Below are positions 60,603-64,000 of a stretch of 64,000 bases of DNA, piece by piece. Positions within the stretch are counted from its first letter, which is position 1. The number at the start of each line of letters is the position of its first letter. The notes beneath the pieces were generated by a model. That model made no database searches, was not told the origin of the DNA, and was given only the letters and a program-made list of their open reading frames with translations. Source of the stretch: Artocarpus heterophyllus (taxonomy: Eukaryota > Streptophyta > Magnoliopsida > Rosales > Moraceae). Made by a program: the position numbers and the translations under genes. The stretch is taken from positions 10,836,916-10,900,915 of the forward strand of contig CM046340.1 of the NCBI GenBank assembly GCA_025403435.1, in the 5' to 3' direction.

Positions 60603-61124
60603 ATGGACCCAAAGTACCAACACCTGAGAAAGTATTTCCCATCACTCTCCCAAAAGATTCTCAGAAAGAAATACAAGGCTAGAATTACTCGGTTGTGGAT
60701 TCTTATGCGTTTTGGTATCCCTTGTGATGTGAGAATGTTAATAGAGGGGAAAATCCGTCCGAGTGACTTTAATCAAGATGTCGGTTTACCAGGAACAGGT
60801 ACCAGTCGAAGTGCAATGAAAAGAAGAGCTCGTGCCATCGTGGTCACTTGTAACAAATGTGGAAGACAAAATTGTAACGGTAAATGTACTTCACCTGGTT
60901 ATATGTCTACGAATAGAGAGGATAAAATAAGGTTTTGTATGGATGGACTTTCAAAGGAGAACTTGGATAGCATCCATCCTCCTCTCCACGGTCACCCTAG
61001 TGGATATGTTCAAGGAGCTATTTTTAAACTCTGGCCTAAATTTTATATAGAAAGACAACGCCTCAAGAATATGGTATTTCTAGATCCTGTTTGCCAAGCC
61101 ATAAGAAAACTAGATGGGGAATAA
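60603..61124 (+). CDS. Cysteine-rich basic protein of the retroelement (173 aa), carla-type nucleic-acid-binding-protein-like
   Basis: Complete frame with a good start context and a TAA stop. The first 60 residues are basic and probably helical (RKKYKARITRLWILMRFGIP). A Gly/Ser/Arg linker leads to a basic cluster KRRARA (73-78) and a four-cysteine motif C83-X2-C86-X4-C91-X3-C95 followed by a Pro-Gly. This order (short helical N-terminus, glycine-rich linker, Arg-rich patch, C4 finger, PG) resembles the 3'-terminal nucleic-acid-binding proteins of carla-type plant RNA viruses; the finger spacing is shorter. A retroviral gag knuckle (CX2CX4HX4C) does not fit. The 75-residue tail is unrecognised. 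The viral link is inference from layout. The protein probably binds nucleic acid. Confidence 0.6.
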   Translation: MDPKYQHLRKYFPSLSQKILRKKYKARITRLWILMRFGIPCDVRMLIEGKIRPSDFNQDVGLPGTGTSRSAMKRRARAIVVTCNKCGRQNCNGKCTSPGYMSTNREDKIRFCMDGLSKENLDSIHPPLHGHPSGYVQGAIFKLWPKFYIERQRLKNMVFLDPVCQAIRKLDGE

Positions 61125-61766
61125 GTCATCGCTCTATAAAGGTTATTTAGTCTTTACTTATTTGAAGCAGTTTTAGCTAATGTTCAACAGTTTGTGTTTT
61201 TCTTTTACTCAGAATATTTGCTTTTGTGTTTGAAATAATTGTGATTATTAGATTGATACAGTAAGTGTTAATATCTTATTTAATTTATGATTTTCTTAAA
61301 TATATATATAATAAAATATATTATCTTATCAGACACGTCACATACGGTACAGTAATATGTTTGAATTTTGAAAAGCTTATCCAGATATTTCAAGATTGTG
61401 TCTCAAATTTCAAAAGTTCTACAGTATTTGTCGTTTATATTAAATTTCTAGACTTGGTGTATATTTGTCAAAAAGTCTACAGTTGTGTCAAGAGGGTCTT
61501 CTGTCGAATTGTTCTCAATTGTCAAAAGTTATACAATTAGAGTCTAATCTTTTTCAAAAAGTGAATCAGATTTTCTGTAAACTATCAATCACCTTATCAT
61601 ACTTTCTTATCCGCACAAGATTTTGTTTAAATCTTTGGATTACCTTTTCATTACCTACTCGTCTATCTCTTTAGCCCTTTTTGTATATTTCTCATCTTTA
61701 AAATCTCATATAGAACCCGAAGTCTAAGTGGAGCAGACATTAAGCAACCACTTCTATAAACCAAAT
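61125..61766 (+). other. Spacer between the two element ORFs
   Basis: AT-rich. 61311-61385 and 61495-61554 recur inverted at 56136-56668, and 61458-61493 recurs inverted at 51178-51212. The open frame 61265-61540 is not protein-like. Any promoter for the LOG-like ORF would have to lie here or in the shared upstream leader. Confidence 0.5.
61545..61554 (+). repeat. 10-bp direct repeat, left copy, flanking the LOG-like segment
   Basis: TAATCTTTTT. The matching copy is at 62415-62424 and includes the LOG-like stop codon. The copy of this region without LOG (56619-56628, inverted) has the word once. Confidence 0.8.
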
Positions 61767-62417
61767 ATGTCTACCTCCCAGTCCACGAAGAAAATAAAGA
61801 ATGTCTGTGTCTTTTGTGGTTCCAGCCTTGGAAAAGATAAAGCTTATTTAGAAGCTACAAATCACTTAGGGCAAGTCCTAGCATGCAAGAAGATTAATAT
61901 AATCTATGGGGGTGGTAGTATAAAAATGATGGAAAATATGGCACTAGCAGCTAGGTCTAGCGACGCTACTGATGTAAGAATTTGGCCTCATATTCCAGTT
62001 GAAGGAAACCTTTATAAGGAAGCCATAGGTAAGGGAGAAGGAGTCAGGAGTATCCCTAAAAATTTTAAAGACATAATCTATAATTCTGATGCTTTTATAG
62101 CATTACCTGGTGGTCTAGGTACTCTTGAGGAAATATTCGTAGTTGCTTGTGGGCAATTGTTGGGCTTTTATTCCAAACCTTTGGGACTGCTGAATGTAAA
62201 TGGTTTTTATGACGGTCTTTTGAAATTTCTAGATTACGCTGTGGAAGAAAACATCACTACAGAATCGGAGAGACAAATCTTTGTTACTGCTTCAACAGCT
62301 GAGGAATTGATAGATAAAATGCAAATCATACATCCAGAATCCGACACTGCAACATCCAAGCTTGAATGGGAAAGGGAAAGCCGGGAGCGGCCAATTGATT
62401 TGAATCTCCATCTGTAA
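61767..62417 (+). CDS. Intronless LOG-family protein in the retroelement (216 aa), probably catalytically altered
   Basis: The start is the ATG at 61767; the frame extends 13 codons upstream but without an ATG. The LOG family (lysine decarboxylase-like Rossmann fold) converts cytokinin riboside 5'-monophosphates to active bases. Matches: VCVFCGSSLG at 13-22, NIIYGGGS at 44-51, SDAFIALPGGLGTLEE at 107-122 (the PGGxGTxxE signature with its Glu), KPLGLLNVNGFYD, and a plant-like SKLEWERE tail. Departures: the stretch after YGGGS (52-100) is strongly diverged, and the MHxRK motif before SDAF reads IPKNF, putting Asn99 where the catalytic Arg is expected and Phe100 for the Lys. Plant LOG genes have several introns; this has none, suggesting an RNA-derived copy. 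Length is normal and the frame intact. Hydrolase activity is doubtful. Confidence 0.85.
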   Translation: MSTSQSTKKIKNVCVFCGSSLGKDKAYLEATNHLGQVLACKKINIIYGGGSIKMMENMALAARSSDATDVRIWPHIPVEGNLYKEAIGKGEGVRSIPKNFKDIIYNSDAFIALPGGLGTLEEIFVVACGQLLGFYSKPLGLLNVNGFYDGLLKFLDYAVEENITTESERQIFVTASTAEELIDKMQIIHPESDTATSKLEWERESRERPIDLNLHL

Positions 62418-62424
62418 TCTTTTT
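62415..62424 (+). repeat. 10-bp direct repeat, right copy, flanking the LOG-like segment
   Basis: TAATCTTTTT, overlapping the TAA stop of the LOG-like ORF. Pairs with 61545-61554. Confidence 0.8.
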
Positions 62425-62965
62425 GTTTTATCTTTGGCATGTAGGCATGTGTGTCCGTATTTCGTGTGTTACGAATAACCGTTTGCCCTGTATTCTGTGT
62501 TTCTTGTGGTACGTCGTTGTTCAATCTTTTAGATTCATTGAGCCTAATGCCGGGATGGCTGGATACGGAGTACTTGATGCTCTCGAAACGCATCCTTCTT
62601 AAGGTCCGATCTTTTATTTATCGATGTTTTTGTATCTTCTAAGCATGCATGATATGGATAGCTGGTATACGGAGTGCCTTGTACTCTCGAAACGTATCCG
62701 TATCATGTTTGTAATGTGTAATATTCTGTTAATATTATGTGAAAGTACCAGAGTCAGTTATGGGGATATTCCATATGAAATATGAGTATATTATTTGGGT
62801 TGAATGTTTGTCTCATGAGGATAGCTGTTTAATGAAAAATATGTCGGGTATGTTTGCAACTCTGAGATTCCGTTTAATATCTCTATGAGTAAGTTTAATG
62901 TATAGTTTTGAATAAAAGTGTTTGTGATATATGTTTTATGATTATGTTTTAGTTTATTAGTTGAA
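62425..62965 (+). mobile_element. Interior sequence downstream of LOG, with a short internal repeat
   Basis: Matches the inverted fragment at 56210-56618. Contains two related blocks, GATACGGAGTACTTGATGCTCTCGAAACGCATCC-type (about 62561-62595) and CGGAGTGCCTTGTACTCTCG-type (about 62667-62700). No coding frame is supported. Confidence 0.7.
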
Positions 62966-63367
62966 GTATGAAATCAAATATATTTGACTTTTCCTTACTC
63001 AAAAAGGAAAAGGAACCTAAAGATGAAGTATATAAAATTTCTCTGGCAATCTCCTTAAATGTGATTGTAAATCACAGTCCATGGACAATGAAGGACTGGA
63101 ATCATGGTATGGTCAATATGTATGCCTGATCAGATTCTTAGACTATTATACGGTGTTACAAGTTGAAACTTGTCAGAAATACTCTCATTGAGGGATTTAG
63201 AATTTAGAGTAAGATTTATTATGCAAGTAAATAAGTGGAGATACGATAACTTAAATTTGGAGGACAAACAACATTAACGGTTTAGACTCAGAATTGGAAT
63301 CATAATTTTTACTAGTATTACTAGAATTGAAATTTCGAGGACGAAATTTCTTTAAGGGGGGTAGAGC

Positions 63368-64000
63368 TGTGACACTCGTTATTCTCCTAAGGGTATTAAG
63401 GTAATTAGATTAATTACCTAGTATATATATAAAAAAATCAGAAAATCTCTCATAATTCGAAACTCTCTCTCTCTCTACTTTCTCTCTCTAAAAAATTCTC
63501 TCTCTCTCCTCAAAGATCGTTTGAGATTTCGGCATCCGTTTTCGACACCTCCTGCACCAATGGAAAGCTCTCGACGAGCTGAGTCCAACGAGGTGCCGCG
63601 CCGCCCAAAACGCCGCCGGAGGAGACCACACGCGCCGCCCAAAGTAGCGGCAAAACCCATTTCTTTCCGACGAGATATCTTTGCCGTCCGACGTCCGATC
63701 GACGTGATTCTTGTTCCTACACGACCACCGTGATGAGAGGAACAAAACCCACCCTTGGTGGCAGCTCAACAACCGCCGGATTGCTCCGTCCGCCTATTGC
63801 CGCCGTGCACCGCCGCCCCCATGGTGGAACTCCGCCTTGCCGGAGGAGGTGACTGACACCACCCCTCCCAATGAGTTCAGAGGATCAAGGGGAGTAAAAC
63901 CCCTCGATCAATTGCACGGAAGGAGCCGGTTTCGCCGGAGAACGGCCAACGCCGCCGTCAACCGCCGCGGGAGCCTCCGTTTTGGCTCTTCCCAGCCACG
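63368..64000 (+). mobile_element. Ty3-type LTR, copy 4 (cut by the window end)
   Basis: Starts TGTGACACTCG after the polypurine tract and follows copy 1 through the TATA-like site, CT-rich leader and GC-rich block to the last base of the window. It would be the 3' LTR of the ORF-carrying interior; the rest lies outside. Confidence 0.9.

Larger units (their letters stand above)
59035..63367 (+). mobile_element. Longest interior of the Ty3-type element, carrying two non-retroviral ORFs
   Basis: It begins at the CCTAGGTTCGG hairpin (equivalent to 54038) and ends with the polypurine tract before LTR copy 4. The 4.3 kb contain no frame resembling gag, protease, reverse transcriptase, RNase H or integrase. 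Instead there are two intact ORFs, 60603-61124 and 61767-62417, with a G-box (CACGTG, 60356-60361) and a CT-rich leader upstream of the first. The element is therefore non-autonomous and appears to have acquired foreign genes. Both ends match other copies in the cluster, which places the ORFs inside the element. Confidence 0.8.

Noticed and set aside
61265..61540. 91-codon frame between the two element ORFs
   Set aside because: AT-rich composition, no motifs, and parts of it are broken up in the inverted copy; treated as spacer.
51178..64000. Endogenous pararetrovirus
   Set aside because: No reverse transcriptase, RNase H, coat or movement protein was found, while true LTRs, a polypurine tract and a tRNA primer site point to an LTR retrotransposon.

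Overview
The window is nuclear DNA of a flowering plant, most likely a eudicot. Genes have GT-AG introns in an AT-rich background, intergenic space is long, poly-A/T tracts and (TA)n arrays are common, and transposon debris is dense. No bacterial or organellar genes and no tRNA or rRNA genes were seen. The species cannot be fixed from the sequence alone.

Four ordinary host genes are supported. (1) A three-exon SAR1 small GTPase at 13124-15450 (+), 193 aa, complete, acting in COPII vesicle budding. (2) A nine-exon WVD2-like/TPX2-family microtubule-associated protein at 30254-34028 (+), about 612 aa as modelled. (3) and (4) Two short proline-rich, extensin-like secreted proteins with hydrophobic C-terminal tails at 37441-37896 (-) and 46356-46826 (-).

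Region by region: 1-5160 holds decayed tandem repeats. A CACTA-like DNA transposon (5401-11761) sits inside a roughly 110-bp tandem array; it contains a probable 3.1-kb solo LTR and possibly captured exons. SAR1 follows. A broken Ty1/copia 5' end lies at about 17988-18568. A 2-kb degenerate GGTC/GACC-type repeat that switches strand near 19750 lies at 19108-21130, with a decayed relative near 23470-24130. From 22 to 46 kb the genes are separated by many small inverted-repeat elements (MITEs).

The most unusual part is 51.2-64.0 kb: a rearranged cluster of a Ty3-type LTR retrotransposon. It has four LTR copies of about 2.4 kb (one inverted, one cut by the rearrangement and one cut by the window end), a primer-binding site matching initiator Met tRNA, and a polypurine tract. 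The longest internal region (59035-63367) shows no gag or pol. It carries two intact non-retroviral ORFs instead. The first is a 173-aa basic protein with a four-cysteine zinc-finger-like motif, reminiscent in layout of nucleic-acid-binding proteins of carla-type plant RNA viruses. The second is an intronless 216-aa LOG-family protein (cytokinin riboside 5'-monophosphate phosphoribohydrolase fold) that keeps PGGxGTxxE but lacks the usual catalytic Arg. A second, inverted copy of this interior lacks exactly the LOG segment, which is bounded by a 10-bp direct repeat. This non-autonomous retroelement with a diverged LOG and a cysteine-rich ORF is the best candidate for an undescribed system here.
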